Shown here in pieces: positions 14,501 to 24,580 of a DNA stretch of 64,000 bases (the stretch's first letter is position 1; each line of letters opens with the position of its first letter). Both the position numbers and the translations under genes were made by a program. Location: NCBI GenBank assembly GCA_030340625.1, contig JAOPHQ010002006.1, forward strand, positions 38,501 to 102,500, in the 5' to 3' direction. The notes beneath the pieces were generated by a model that did no database searches, was not told the origin of the DNA, and saw only the letters and a list, made by a program, of their open reading frames with translations. Source of the stretch: Merluccius polli. Lineage: Eukaryota > Chordata > Actinopteri > Gadiformes > Merlucciidae.

Positions 14501-17500
14501 CCCACCTCCACCTCTGTTATAGAATCCTCACCATGGAGGCGGGTTTCGCTAAGAGCTGCGATATCAATGTTGTATCTCTGCAGCTCGTGTGCAACCAGCG
14601 CTGTTCTTCTTTGGCGATGAGAGGAGTCATCGTGTGCATCCAAAAGTGTGCGGACGTTCCAGGTTGCAATGGTGAGATTAATGTGGGTTGTCTTGTTCTT
14701 ATATTTTCGACCGCGTGGAGGGATGACCCGGCAGCTGCGGCAGGCTGCCCGGGTTAAACGGAACAGACCTTTTTAGGCCACCTTTTCTAGGCCCTTCCCT
14801 TTCAGGGTGAGCAGGGAGGAGCTGCCGGAGAGGAGCGCTGTTCCATCCCACTCCTCGGCGACCATCTATCTCACGCCGCCTAGCGTGCAGGGTTGGACTA
14901 GATACTCCCAGTCACATCCTGACCTGTACCTACCGCCCTTCCCCATCGCCGCAGGACTTCTTATGGGGGGGAGGGGATGGGGTGGGATGGGGGTGGGGTG
15001 TTTGGAGCAGGCCTGCGCAGGAGAGTAGATTATAGTGAGGGTAGTGGTGCGCAGTCTCTGACCTCACTGTCTTGGCTCCCCCCTACATTCTCCAGTGGCA
15101 TGCAAAGCACGACGACCTTCAGTGGAAGGGAGTTGCAGAAGACTGCCAGAACACCGGTCTGTTGGTGACTGCCTGATGCGGGTTGTCTCCACAGGTTTTT
15201 GTTCGGAGTGTCTTTCTCCTAGATGGGTTGCCTGCCATGGCTATGAGCCCCATCTGCCCATAGCCCCATCTGCCCATACATTTTTAAGTATTAGCCAAAA
15301 ATAGTAGCAACAGTAATAGTGGCAATGACAATAGCAGCAAGAATGATACAGAAACACATTAATAGACTGAAAGGTAATGGGTTCAATGTCTGCAGCCTAC
15401 CTGCACCCTTGAGCAAAATGCCTAACCCCTACCTGCTCCTTAACCTCTCGATCACTAGTCCTATTTCTCAGGTTTTTGCCAAAAATAACATACCCAAAAT
15501 GAACAGCATATTTCTCCACAACTACAAGAGCTTTTAAGTTAATCTTGGTACCAAAAGAAAAATAACACCAGTGAGATTGTTGTGAAAGTGAAATAATGTG
15601 AATAGTGAATAAAGCTACAGCACAGAATAAATGGAAGATTTAATTTCTGCCTGAAATAAATGTCATGTTTTAGTGACATTTTAGTTTGATTTATTTATTT
15701 GAGTTTGTCAAGCACTTTAAACATTCCAATTGAGGATATTGTGATTTCTTGTTTGTACAGTGATTTAAATTAAAAAAAAACATTTATCTGCACCTTTATT
15801 CCTGTTTACAATAATTTACATGCGTTAAAAAATTACCAATTTGTATGGAACTGACAAAACGCTTAAAATGTATTATTGCGGAGGCAAAAGGCGTGGTGAA
15901 CATTTTTGGGTGCACCTAAATTATGTGCTGGTGCACCTAAATGAAAACGTTAGGCACACCAGTGCAACCAATGTAAAAAGTTAGTCTGGAGCCCTGTAGT
16001 GATGTATGACATGACTACTTTCTGCCATTTAAATGCCTTTGATTTCGGGAGGGGGCATGTCTGCCTGTATACGGGCGGTCTCAGGATGAAGAGGTTAAAG
16101 ACCTGTATCTGAATTCAATGTATAAATGACTACATATTAACCATGAGTGATACTACAGACCTTCTCCTCAAGACTGGCGATAGAGTCAAACGTGTCTTCA
16201 GAGCCAAAGAGCAGGGCACTCTTCCTGCTCTTCTCCTCTTCCTCCTCCTCCCCTCTCCTCGCCCCCCTCAACTCCTCCTGACGGTCCACATCTAGATCAC
16301 CAATGTTGTCCTGTGACACACACACATGCGCGGACATATGAATACTTTCTCATTTAAAGTAAAAGTAAAGAAAATGAAAGAGAAATTAGCCCAAGACAGA
16401 GAGAAGCTGCTGCTGTTTGAGGGTGCCCTGTACCTCTAGGAGTTTCTTTGCATCCTGCAGCAGGTTGAGGCAGTATTTAATCCAACAGCGGGCGATGTCG
16501 GCCCTCTTCTGCCTCAGCTGGTCCCTGCGCTCCCGCTCCCTCTCACCTGGCATACAACCAGGGACACAGTGGATCAATGGAACAATACTCAATACATGTT
16601 TCACTTCAAATGTAAATAACTTTATTATTGTAAAAAGATAAGAGCTGTTTGTTATCAGTTATTCATGGATATGGCTATTAAATTCATTTTTGTATCCAAT
16701 TTACAGAGTTGGTAATCAAAAGCACATCTTGCATGTCAAAATATACAAGATCAAAATAAATCAAAAAATAATCTGTGCTTTAGATATTGTACATTAGGCT
16801 TATTTTAGATTTCCATCAATGTTGCAAATAAATAATGCATAATAAATGCTGACTTTGAGACAGTTTCTCAATACCGTCTCTCTCCCACCCAAAGGTACTG
16901 GGTTCGAACCCCCATGTCCACAGTCTACCTTTAGGCATCCTTCAGCAAGATGCCAAACCCCTACCTGCTCCTTAATAGCAAGGCCGGATTAACCATATGG
17001 GCAACTGGGCAATTGCCCAGGGGCCCACGACATCTAAAGGGCCCAGGGCAGTGAGGGCACAAGCAACATACATGGTTGTTAAACTGTCCACCGAAGCCGT
17101 TGTGCTGCACCATTTCCACCGGGGACGTGAGCGTCGGGTGAGCGTCGCCGGCTGCGTCGCGGTCGCCGCTGCTGATCGCTGCCACTCTAGTCAATGAGAG
17201 CATTTCCACCGGGCGCGCTGCGTCTCAGCAGCGTCCCAGGAGCAGCGCGCCGCAGCCGCAACGCTATCATTACGCAGCGTTCTATTTTTGACGCGAGCCG
17301 CTGCTGTACCGCGTCAATTTCAACAGTAGACCGACCGGGCAGGAAGTGAAATAGTAAAAGCCATAGAGCATCCGGTCAATTTTCAAAAATAAAAACACCC
17401 TCCCGGTCGAACACGGCCACAAATCGTTGTCATTTATAACTGACTTTGTCTATAGGCTACAGCACAACACATTAGGACATAACAACAATAAACAACACTA

Positions 17501-20500
17501 AGCACACTTAAACCAGACAAAAAAGTAAACATTTACTATATAGCCTACCAACTCATGGTAGAAGCACACAAATCTAGGAAAAACGACCAAATCAACAGCA
17601 AATCAACTTCTGACAGACAAAGCAACTGCAAGTCAACTTCGGAAAGGCAAAGTAACCTTTTATTTGTTTGTTCTATTTTGACATCCACAAATGATCGCGT
17701 GGTCTCCTGATTCTCGCGTGGTCTTGTAGTTCTCGCGTGATCCCGCGATTCCAGCCGCCTCGCAGCGCTACGCTGCCGTTACGCGCCCAGGGGAGATTGA
17801 CGCAGGGCAGAGGACGCAGCCGTTATGCGGCGCTTACGTCCCCGGTGGAAATCCGGTGTATACAGTCTATGCGCTGCACATAATCCCTGCCCCTGGCTGC
17901 CTCTGACTGTGACCATGAGCTGAGACCCTCTCCTCATTGGTCAGCCCATATGAGGCGGGTCAAAGGTGACACATTTGTGTTGGGAATATGTGTTGTTAAA
18001 TAAATATTGGATGCTTTGAAAGTGGTTGCTTATTTATTTTGTTGTGAAAAATCCCTCCCTATGTAGTGGGTCAATTTTGCCAGATTATACTGATGCTGAT
18101 GTGTTTTGTTTTCATAACATCATATGTGAGTGAGTGGCCTTGACAAGAGGACATAGTGGTGCACAGTGGCGTCGTGCACACAGGTCTGTATTAGGGGGGC
18201 TGAAGCCCCCCTAAAACATCTGTCTGTACATCAAAACATCTGTACATCAAAATGCACTTGCTGACAGTTAGTTATTGAAGTATTGAGTATATTTACTGTA
18301 TATTACTGTAATGTATTCTGTATTTTGCCAATTATAGTGATCCTGGGGTCGTGATGATGGGGCCCTTGAATATTGTTGCCCAGGGTACAGCGAAGTGTTA
18401 ATCTGGCCCTGCTTAATAGCATGCACATCATTAACTGACTGAATAAGTAAACTTACTGACTGAATAAGTAAACTTACTGACAGAATAAGTAAACTTACTA
18501 ACTGAATAAGTAAACTTACTCTCCTCGGCTGCCGCCTCAGAGGGAACCTCCCCTGCGAGGCCTGAGACGACAGTCGCTGCAGAGAGACAGTGTCTGCCTT
18601 CCATATAGAGGCCCTAGTCACACACACACACAAAAATCAACATTTTATTAACACAAATAAATTGCCACATAACTTACAGACCCACAGACCCTTACCAGTA
18701 ATGGTATGGTAAAGGAAAGGTAATGGTAAGGTACAGGTAAAGGTAAAAAAATGGTAAGGTAATGAAGTAGTGGAAGCTCACCTTGGTTATGTAGTACTGT
18801 GATAGCGTAGCGGCATTGAGAGCCCATTCCATGGGATTGAACTGGTTCAGCTGTAGCTGTCGCTGTAAGGTGCTATGACAGTAGGTGGCAGCACGCTCCG
18901 TTTCACCTGCCAGACAAAGAAAATGTTAATACCAATCAATATCTAATTAGTATGTACATTACTTGTACTAACATTGTTAGTACAAATATTGTAGGTCTTC
19001 ATCACACCATGAAGGCAATAGCCAAATAATGTCAAATGGCTCCCCTTGCATGAAAAAAAGGGTTAAATAAAAGACATTTTGAAATTGACATAACATTTCA
19101 TGATATATATGTATATTAAATATTAATCAAATGTCACATTTCACAACATTCTGTCACAACATTTCTAATCACCAGTCAAATGTCCATGGAAGTATGGCAT
19201 CAGACCCAATTCATTAATTAATAATTACCATTCATACCAATTTGTAAAAATGAAAATAAATGACTGATGACTGAAGACCATCACTGATAGTTCCCAATTT
19301 ACTGTTAACACGTGTGCTGTACTTTTAAATTTCCTTTGTTCAACAGAGACGACTCACCGAGGTACTTATAGACCTGAGCCAGGTAGTACTTAGTATGGGT
19401 GTAGGCCAACTCAAACCTTGAGAGACACAGATAAGAGGAGAATAAGCAAGAGAGAGAAAAGAAAGGCAAAGAGGTTAAAAAATAGGGAGCGGGGTAGATA
19501 AAGACAAAAGCGAGAGCGATGAACAAAGAAAGTAAATAGTGCTTGCTGTTTGTAACTTTGTAAACGGAAATCAGTATGACATCAGGAAGTCAACAGAGTA
19601 TTCACTTTAACTGAATAAAAATAAAGTGTGTTTGTATGTGTGCGTTTCCATTACCGCTTGGTCCTCTCTTGGTGTGTCAGATGGTTCTCTTCTGTACTGA
19701 AGTACTCAGTCATGTCCGTCGGAGGGCTCCCTTCCTGATAAAAATAAACAAAAATTGCTGATTCAGTCACAATTAATAAGACAACTTCGATACGAGGCTA
19801 GTGCAAATCTAGGGTTATTTGTCCATCTGAACCAGGTCACGATTATGATAATGACAATGAATATGAATTCTAATAGATACAACTACAGCCAACATTATCA
19901 TGCTATGCAACAACGTTGGCCAAACCCTCACCAAATAGACAAGGCCTAACCCTAAATTAAACAGACAATACTTTAATTTGTTAAACAAGCCTTCTTATGA
20001 TTTTAAAATGGGCTGTATTCCACCTGGCCTAATGATATGGTTTTGATGATAATGCTATTCATGCTGATCAACTTCCGTGTCATTCCCATGGCTTTGGCCT
20101 TGAGTTGATCTTACTTTGTAGCTGAATCCACATCTGTGTCAGATATGATGTGATGTATGCCGATTTCCTGAGTTACTTTGTCTCATCTGTTAAGGCTCCA
20201 TGCAACTAGCCTAAGGATTATTTACATTTTAGAGGGTAGGGGAAAACTGTTGCCGATCTTGTGTAACATTATCAACACAGGTAAAGAAGCTGCCATGAGT
20301 TGCCATCAAAAAAGAGAGCTATAGAAAATAAGATGTTAACAGTTAATAAAAGTAGGGTAAGTGAATTGTCACATTATCTTGGAGTGGACACGTCCAGATG
20401 TCCCATACTGTTCCTTTATGTTTATATTTTGTTATATTTTTGAATATTTTATTGTCTGTAAAAGTCCAGGACTACCTCCATGGCACTCCTAAACAGTGTG

Positions 20501-21281
20501 CCAGTTATTCTTATCCTGTGCCTTACCTCCTTCATGTAACGTAGATAGGTAGCTTCTGCAGTTTCCAAAAAGCCCTGTGCTGTTTCTGTCTCGTCTCGTC
20601 CTGCCCAGAGGATGCCCAGCTGGTTCTGTCAATACCAAACCAAACTCAATCAGCAGCCTACAAATAAATACGTTTTGCAGTTTGGCAGCAGTCAGTGTTC
20701 AGAGGGCTGTAATATTTGTTTGAGGCCCATCTCAGTTGTAGGCCTACTGTGAAACAGTACAATGAACAATGCAATTGGTCTAAGTTATTATTGTGAAAAT
20801 AGTTAGGCCTATGTCCCACATTGAAAATAGACAGGGCTATCATTACCCTGACATGGATGAAGAGCGACACGTTTATGGGCGAAGTGCTCCATTTATCTAA
20901 CAGTTTCGTGCAATTCATCAAATGCTCCTGTCCGGCAGGTAGCTCCTCTGTCTCGACGTGGTTGACCCCCAGGAAGTACTCCACAGCCGCCAGCTTGGCG
21001 GCCCGCAGGCCGGCTGGCGAGTCTCCGCTGAGACATGGGCCGTCCTTCCCTCCATCCACCGCCTGCTGCTCGCCCCTTCCTCCGCTGCTCTCACGGTCGC
21101 CCTCGTCGGCCTCGACATTCTTCAGTGAACTGTATATCTCTCGGAGGATCTCCCGTGCTTTGTACTTGGATCTGAACGGGTCGTTTTCTGGGTCTTTGTG
21201 CGATTCTACGTCGGTCAAGTTTAGGGCGGTGGTAAATTTTTCACAGATAGCTCTCCAGTCTGAACTGTTTACGGACGCCAT
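1..21281 (-). CDS. kifbp: KIFBP (KIF1-binding protein), 5' ten exons, 3' end off the left edge
   Basis: KIFBP is a cytosolic, TPR-like helical protein that binds kinesin motor domains and restrains their microtubule binding. It is recognised by similarity to vertebrate KIFBP, including LGVNHVETEEL, LGILWAGRDETETAQ, YLAQVYKYLG, CHSTL and DIARCWIKYCLNLLQ. Coding exons on the minus strand: 21281-20847, 20625-20527, 19734-19655, 19416-19358, 18906-18782, 18613-18520, 16546-16434, 16310-16161, 11269-11195 and 28-1 (continues off the window). All junctions are AG/GT and every phase closes. The start ATG at 21281 gives MASVNSSDW. About 419 of roughly 620 expected residues are visible. The exon ending at 16161 uses a weak donor (GTCTGT). 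The intron at 11270-16160 holds a LINE, and the intron at 29-11194 is a transposon nest. The donor of exon 18613-18520 lies in a tandem repeat (see separate entry). A P-like MITE begins 78 bp upstream of the ATG. Confidence 0.93.
63..1935. mobile_element. Non-autonomous DNA transposon, TIR about 18 bp
   Basis: The left end reads AAGCCTCGTTTCCACCAA and the right end carries its exact reverse complement at 1918-1935. No transposase reading frame is recognisable between them. A three-copy tandem repeat lies inside. No convincing target duplication was found, so the superfamily is open. It lies in the last visible KIFBP intron. Confidence 0.6.
1016..1310. repeat. About 100-bp tandem repeat, three copies
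   Basis: Three units of roughly 100 bp start near 1016, 1108 and 1208. Each contains GATAATAAAACAGCGGT (or a close variant), GTGTGTGTCCG and CTATTCGGACACATTAC. Parts of the unit recur in the loop of the foldback element near 42.4-42.6 kb, pointing to a shared transposon source. Confidence 0.8.
2438..3150 (+). mobile_element. 3' end of a non-LTR retrotransposon (CR1/L2-like), decayed
   Basis: Broken plus-strand frames resemble the C-terminus of fish LINE reverse transcriptases: FFIDNSLTWNTHVDSLC near 2515-2570, then an arginine-rich RFRVPRCRLNRFKNYF tail near 2860-2905. It ends with an AATAAACGTAATCTTGAATCTTAA-type 3' tail around 3126-3150. Several frameshifts and a stop mark it as dead. Clade assignment is by resemblance only. 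Confidence 0.6.
3626..4373. mobile_element. hAT-type MITE with TAGTCGA-rich ends
   Basis: It starts TAGGGCTGCCCCCTAATCGA, and the right end near 4320-4373 carries TTAGTCG/GTCGGGGGCTCGA in inverted form. No coding potential. About 190 bp of its interior (4010-4200, containing GTGTGCAGTTATACGGT and AATAGGCGGCCCGCTT) recurs at 45325-45490, showing a shared family with the element there. Confidence 0.5.
4567..4668. repeat. Dispersed repeat, direct copy at 8579-8672
   Basis: About 100 bp containing CTCTTTTAATTAC and CCTCTTCTTCTGCAGTGGTA is repeated in the same orientation at 8579-8672, on the two sides of the hAT element at 4866-8461. It is probably a remnant of a separate retroelement. Confidence 0.6.
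5163..7101 (+). pseudogene. hAT transposase, GTF2IRD2-like, broken
   Basis: Plus-strand fragments match hAT transposases of the Charlie/GTF2IRD2-like type. There is a BED-like N-terminal finger (C-x2-C ... H-x4-H in VCLICKQRV ... HHETRH), a catalytic-core segment with EVRWLSRGKVLRRFFELR, and the C-terminal dimerisation segment with SVCEQAFSLLN. An apparent spliceosomal intron (about 6401-6592, GTGAGG...TTCAG) joins LSTG to NLAHFPSL. Several frameshifts (near 5165, 5500, 5830 and 6998) destroy the frame. Dead transposase; a domesticated gene is unlikely. Confidence 0.8.
7242..7871. mobile_element. hAT-type MITE nested in the hAT transposon
   Basis: It starts TAGGGGTGACCCC and ends GGGGACACCCCTA, flanked by GTATGGTT on both sides (7234-7241 and 7872-7879). 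The 630-bp interior is GC-rich with scattered CpG. It inserted after the host hAT element was already in place. Confidence 0.9.
8483..8546. repeat. (AAT)n microsatellite
   Basis: About twenty uninterrupted AAT units just outside the right end of the hAT element. Confidence 0.95.
8579..8672. repeat. Dispersed repeat, partner of 4567-4668
   Basis: Direct copy of the 4567-4668 repeat, about 90 percent alike by eye. It ends with TTAGTGCCATGGCTGATGAG, which continues into a short GATGAGATC...GATCAAATCTCATC palindrome. Confidence 0.6.
11431..15274 (-). mobile_element. Near-full-length non-LTR retrotransposon (endonuclease + RT), 46-bp TSD
   Basis: Minus-strand frames encode an APE-type endonuclease (ALSETRLHGE near 14550; GDFNARVG near 14200-14223), then a reverse transcriptase (NNKSPGLDGVPAEILKHGG, SKAFDTVNRELLW, LQYADDCALLAHS, VNIKKTQIVV) and a C-terminal region with GSETW and HLRWVGHVIRM. 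The coding region is cut by several frameshifts and stops (around 14370, 14210, 13270, 12690 and 12180), so it is inactive. An identical 46-bp sequence flanks it at 11385-11430 and 15275-15320. This is the target-site duplication and shows recent insertion into a KIFBP intron. The 5' end, near 15274, has a G-rich run at 14966-15000. The clade is not certain. Confidence 0.9.
15360..15470. repeat. SINE-derived fragment
   Basis: It contains GGGTTCAATGTCTGCAGCC and CCTTGAGCAAAATGCCTAA, a common fish tRNA-SINE body. The box A part is missing. Confidence 0.45.
16868..16978 (+). repeat. tRNA-SINE fragment with box B
   Basis: A GGTTCGAACCC-like box B sits near 16900, followed by the fish SINE body (CTTCAGCAAGATGCCAAACC). 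The right end is cut by the hAT element starting at 16979. Confidence 0.55.
16979..18411. mobile_element. hAT-type element, perfect 8-bp TSD, in a KIFBP intron
   Basis: The left end is CAAGGCCGGATTAAC; the right end read outward is CAGGGCCAGATTAAC. Flanks are CTTAATAG on both sides (16971-16978 and 18412-18419). There is no transposase. It contains a nested GC-rich element at 17112-17852. Its right end is only about 24 bp from the tandem splice-site repeat. Confidence 0.9.
17112..17852. mobile_element. GC-rich nested MITE
   Basis: Inverted ends ATTTCCACCGGGGACG and CGTCCCCGGTGGAAAT match exactly over 16 bp. The interior is CpG-rich at both ends with a more AT-rich middle. No coding frame. 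A second copy of the ATTTCCACCGGG end occurs near 17202. Confidence 0.65.
18436..18519 (-). repeat. 4 x 21-bp tandem repeat of a KIFBP 5' splice site
   Basis: Four 21-bp units (18436-18456, 18457-18477, 18478-18498, 18499-18519) abut the KIFBP exon that ends at 18520. On the gene strand each unit begins with GTAAGTTTAC, a consensus donor core preceded by A. The unit touching the exon is the inferred donor. The other three are intact copies 21, 42 and 63 nt downstream. Read on in the exon's frame, each unit encodes seven codons beginning Ser-Lys-Phe-Thr-Tyr-Ser-Val and none contains a stop; TAA follows the last unit. Confidence 0.9.
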
Positions 21282-21358
21282 GTTGACAAGATGATGTGCG
21301 CATGTCTGCAGGCTGGGCTGGCCGTTCGAGAGTGGTTGCTGCCTATGGTTGCTGCCAC

Positions 21359-21818
21359 CATAGACATATATACATAGACGCCTCATGACGTGATGGAACG
21401 TAACCCAGCGTCGCCGCCATATTGGTAGGGAGTCCTCACTCTAGTCTAGCATAGGAGTCAACGGGAGAGCAAGCTATGCCAGTATGTTGTGCAGCTTACG
21501 GCGCAGTATTGACACCAGATCGCGTGGGATTACCTTTAACAAGTAAGATTGAACAATAATTCTTATTTATAAAAAAAAAAAAAAAATCGTCCTGTATCAT
21601 AAATAAATCTCTGCCATTTGTAACAAACCAAACCGTGTGAAAATCCGGTAAAAATTCGGGGAGTTATGCTTATTATTGTAGTTGGGGATACGCCTTCCTC
21701 CATAGAAATGAATGCACTGGGGGCGCACTGGGGCCCCTTCCAAGATGGCGGCCGCGCTGCTACGTCAGCTCTAACGGGCAGCGTCAGTCTATGAGGCGTC
21801 TATGTATATATGTCTATG
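21359..21818 (+). mobile_element. P-element-like MITE (THAP first exon), upstream of KIFBP
   Basis: It is 460 bp with ends CATAGACATATATACATAGA (left) and the exact inverse (right), flanked by GCTGCCAC on both sides (21351-21358 and 21819-21826). On the plus strand an ATG at 21476 starts MPVCCAAYG, then a one-base lesion. The downstream frame reads SIDTRSRGITFNK and ends at a consensus donor (AA/GTAAGA, exon end 21542). This is the beginning of a THAP domain. THAP plus an 8-bp duplication points to the P superfamily. It sits 78 bp from the KIFBP start codon and is antisense to it. Confidence 0.85.
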
Positions 21819-22230
21819 GCTGCCACCCCTTGGTTACCGAAATACCGTCACGCGCATGTGTTCAAAGATCTTCCCCTTTAATTGTATTGATGGAAGAGAA
21901 TGCTTTCCTTGTTATTTTTGCATCATATATTTAGCTACTATTACTAATAATAGTATTACTATTACTATGTGTGTATTACTATTTCTACTAATACACACAT
22001 TACTGTTTTTTATTTTTTGTTGTTTTTTTATTTTTATTATTTTATTCCGAATATGCAAATAGAACATGGCTTCCTGATTGCTATTTAACAGATTATTTAC
22101 ACAGCATAATATAGAAATGAAAATTTTGAGGAAGCAATATAATAATGAAGCACAGAAAAAAATAAAAATAAATGACATTCGAAAAGGAGTGAGAAGAAGC
22201 ATAGCTTGTTAGCTCTCACCCCTTTGTGTA

Positions 22231-22239
<9 letters not shown>

Positions 22240-22303
<64 letters not shown>

Positions 22304-22392
22304 CACATATACACACCCACATATACATGCATATATACTGTATATATATACATACACACATACATACACACACACACACACACATACACATT
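22240..22392. repeat. (TA)n/(CA)n compound microsatellite
   Basis: Pure TA of about 60 bp, followed by mixed ATAC/CACA repeats. The open frames across it are repeat artefacts. Confidence 0.95.
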
Positions 22393-22473
22393 CACATTCA
22401 CATTCTCTACCTCTCATCACCATGCCACATCAATTAATAAATAATAATAATCCCCAATACTCATTAATGACCA

Positions 22474-23000
22474 TTATCCATTGTACCCGCTAAATAACAT
22501 GTGTGTGTACATTTTCTTGAAATGGTTGATATTTGGACTTTGCTTGAGTTCCTCACTTAGGTTGTTCCATAGCTTGACACCAGAAATAGATATACAGAAA
22601 CTTTTCAAGGTTGTTCGCCTGCTTAATCTTTTGAAGTTATGTTCCCCTCTTAATTGATAACCTCCCTCCCGATTCCTAAACACATTTTGTATATTTTCTG
22701 GTAATTGTCTGTTTTTTGCCTTATACATAATGATTGCTGTTTGGTAAGATACAATGTCAGTGAATTTCAGTAGTTTTCATTGTACAAAAAGTGGATTTGT
22801 ATGTTCCAAGTAGTTGACCTTGTGAATAGTCCTTATTGCTCTTTTCTGCAGGATAGTAAGTGACCGTAATGAAGTTTTGTAAGTGTTTCCCCAAACCTCA
22901 ACACAGTAATGTATATATAGCAAGACCAGTGAACAGTACAGTGTGCGAAGAGAATTATGATTCAGTAAGTGTTTTACTTTGTGTATGACTGCATACACAC
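22474..23000 (-). mobile_element. 3' fragment of an L2-like LINE
   Basis: Two minus-strand frames resemble the end of a LINE reverse transcriptase: LYCSLVLLYIHYCVEVWGNT, LQKRAIRTIHKVNY, then MYKAKNRQLPENIQ and GVKLWNNLSEELK. Frame changes between them show decay. The 3' tail ends in a short ATTATTATT run. Confidence 0.7.
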
Positions 23001-23489
23001 ATTTACTCGTGTGTTATGATTGTAATTCTTCTATGTAACAATTACTTTAACAAACCATGGAAGACTACAAAAAGTGAAGTAATGTGAATTACATGGCATT
23101 GCTGAATCATCCGCTGGGTTAATGATATTTGCAGCGCTAAACATCAAATAACCTTTTTCTGGCCTGCAGTCAATTTAAGAGACTATGCAACATCCTCACA
23201 TGCATGTTTTGAGTGCTCTGCTGAACTGGGTTAAAAGTCATTTTTGTTAATCAATGAGAATAGCTCAAGTCAAGGTCAGGGGAACAAAAAGGTCTCGTTT
23301 TGTTTCTCTCTGCCCGCTGCAACCTTGAGTTACATGTGACGCAGGAGTTTTTACCATCTACCAGAGCAAATAAAACACTGCATTTCACTCTTTTTACGAG
23401 TGAATGCAAACACTTGACCACTTCCAACATATTCCCTTGTTTTCAACAGTTCAGTTTTATAACTCAGGTTGCGCTTGCCCCTCCCTCAT

Positions 23490-23690
23490 TACCACCACTG
23501 AGGTGCCCTTGAGCAAGGCCCTTAACCCCACCTGCTGCAGTGGAGCTGCTCAGTGGCCAGCAGGTCAGACTGTGGTTGTACTGGGCAGCTTTCCAGGTGT
23601 GAATGTGTAACTGTGTGAATGTGATCAGGGTGTTCCTGCAAAAGAGAGACTTCCTCTCAGTGAAACTTCCCTGAATAAAGGTTTAAAAAA
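23490..23690 (+). repeat. SINE 3' region
   Basis: It contains CTTGAGCAAGGCCCTTAACC, then GTGTGAATGTGATCAGGGTG and the tail CCCTGAATAAAGGTTTAAA, typical of the 3' part of fish tRNA-SINEs. Confidence 0.55.
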
Positions 23691-23699
23691 AATAAAAAT

Positions 23700-24580
23700 A
23701 GAGACATGCAGGGCAGGATTTTAGAAGAGATAAAAAAAATGCAAATGACCATTTATATAGTACCAGTTTATTTAGGTACCCAGAGATCACATAAAACCAA
23801 CGAATGTATCAGGGGGATAATCTGAATAGAACCTATTATCATCGGAGGATAAATTACCAAGAAGCAAGAACTCAAAAGTTAATCGTGAGACAAACAAAGG
23901 AGCTTCACTACTCCAGCCAGAAGGTCATATAAAGTATAGATTTCACTAAATAATTAATTGGTCATATATTTAGAAGTAAAATCTGAATTGAATTGTAGTA
24001 CATCATACAATGTAGTATATCATACAGTGTGGGCCCAGACTGTCTTGCGTGGGCCATACATGGGTACAAGAAACATTTTGTCTTGTTTGTATTTTATATC
24101 ATTAATCTATCATTGAGGTATCAGAATACCTGTTAAACTATTGGCATCAGGTTTTATTACAATAAATTAAGAGAGATTAAAATTCATGATAGCTTCACCC
24201 AGTAGTGAATGGTTAAAGAGTGAAACAGTGTCAAAACTGTGCAAAGCTAATGATGTATAGGCTACGTTTCTGACGGTGTACATTCTCCCCAATTACAATG
24301 ATGTCTTTAAAAGTTGTAAAAATAAAATGCATAATTTCAGCTCTTGAATTTGATATTTCTGAGATCCTGGTCTGTGCTAATATCCCTGTGAAGTACATAC
24401 TAAAATCCCGAATACAACTAAATGCTAAAACAGTTAGGGTTCAGCGTTAGCAGCAAAGAATACTCTTAATTGCTCTACGTGATGTACTGATGAGGTTAAG
24501 GTAGATCCTTAATCATCAGGCTCCCTTCACTGCAACTTATTCTCCAGACATGAAGCTGGCATGATAGCTTCATTTTGCCA
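23700..24580. other. Intergenic or 3' flank of MPC1, nothing recognised
   Basis: AT-rich sequence without a supported gene or repeat boundary. A TTTATT at about 24153 (AATAAA on the minus strand) could be the MPC1 polyadenylation signal. Confidence 0.3.

Noticed and set aside
16895..16910. tRNA gene suggested by GGTTCGAACCC
   Set aside because: Only box B is present and the surrounding sequence is a SINE body; no cloverleaf or box A at the right distance.
22209..22444. Tyr-Ile repeat frames on both strands
   Set aside because: Translation of a TA/CA microsatellite.
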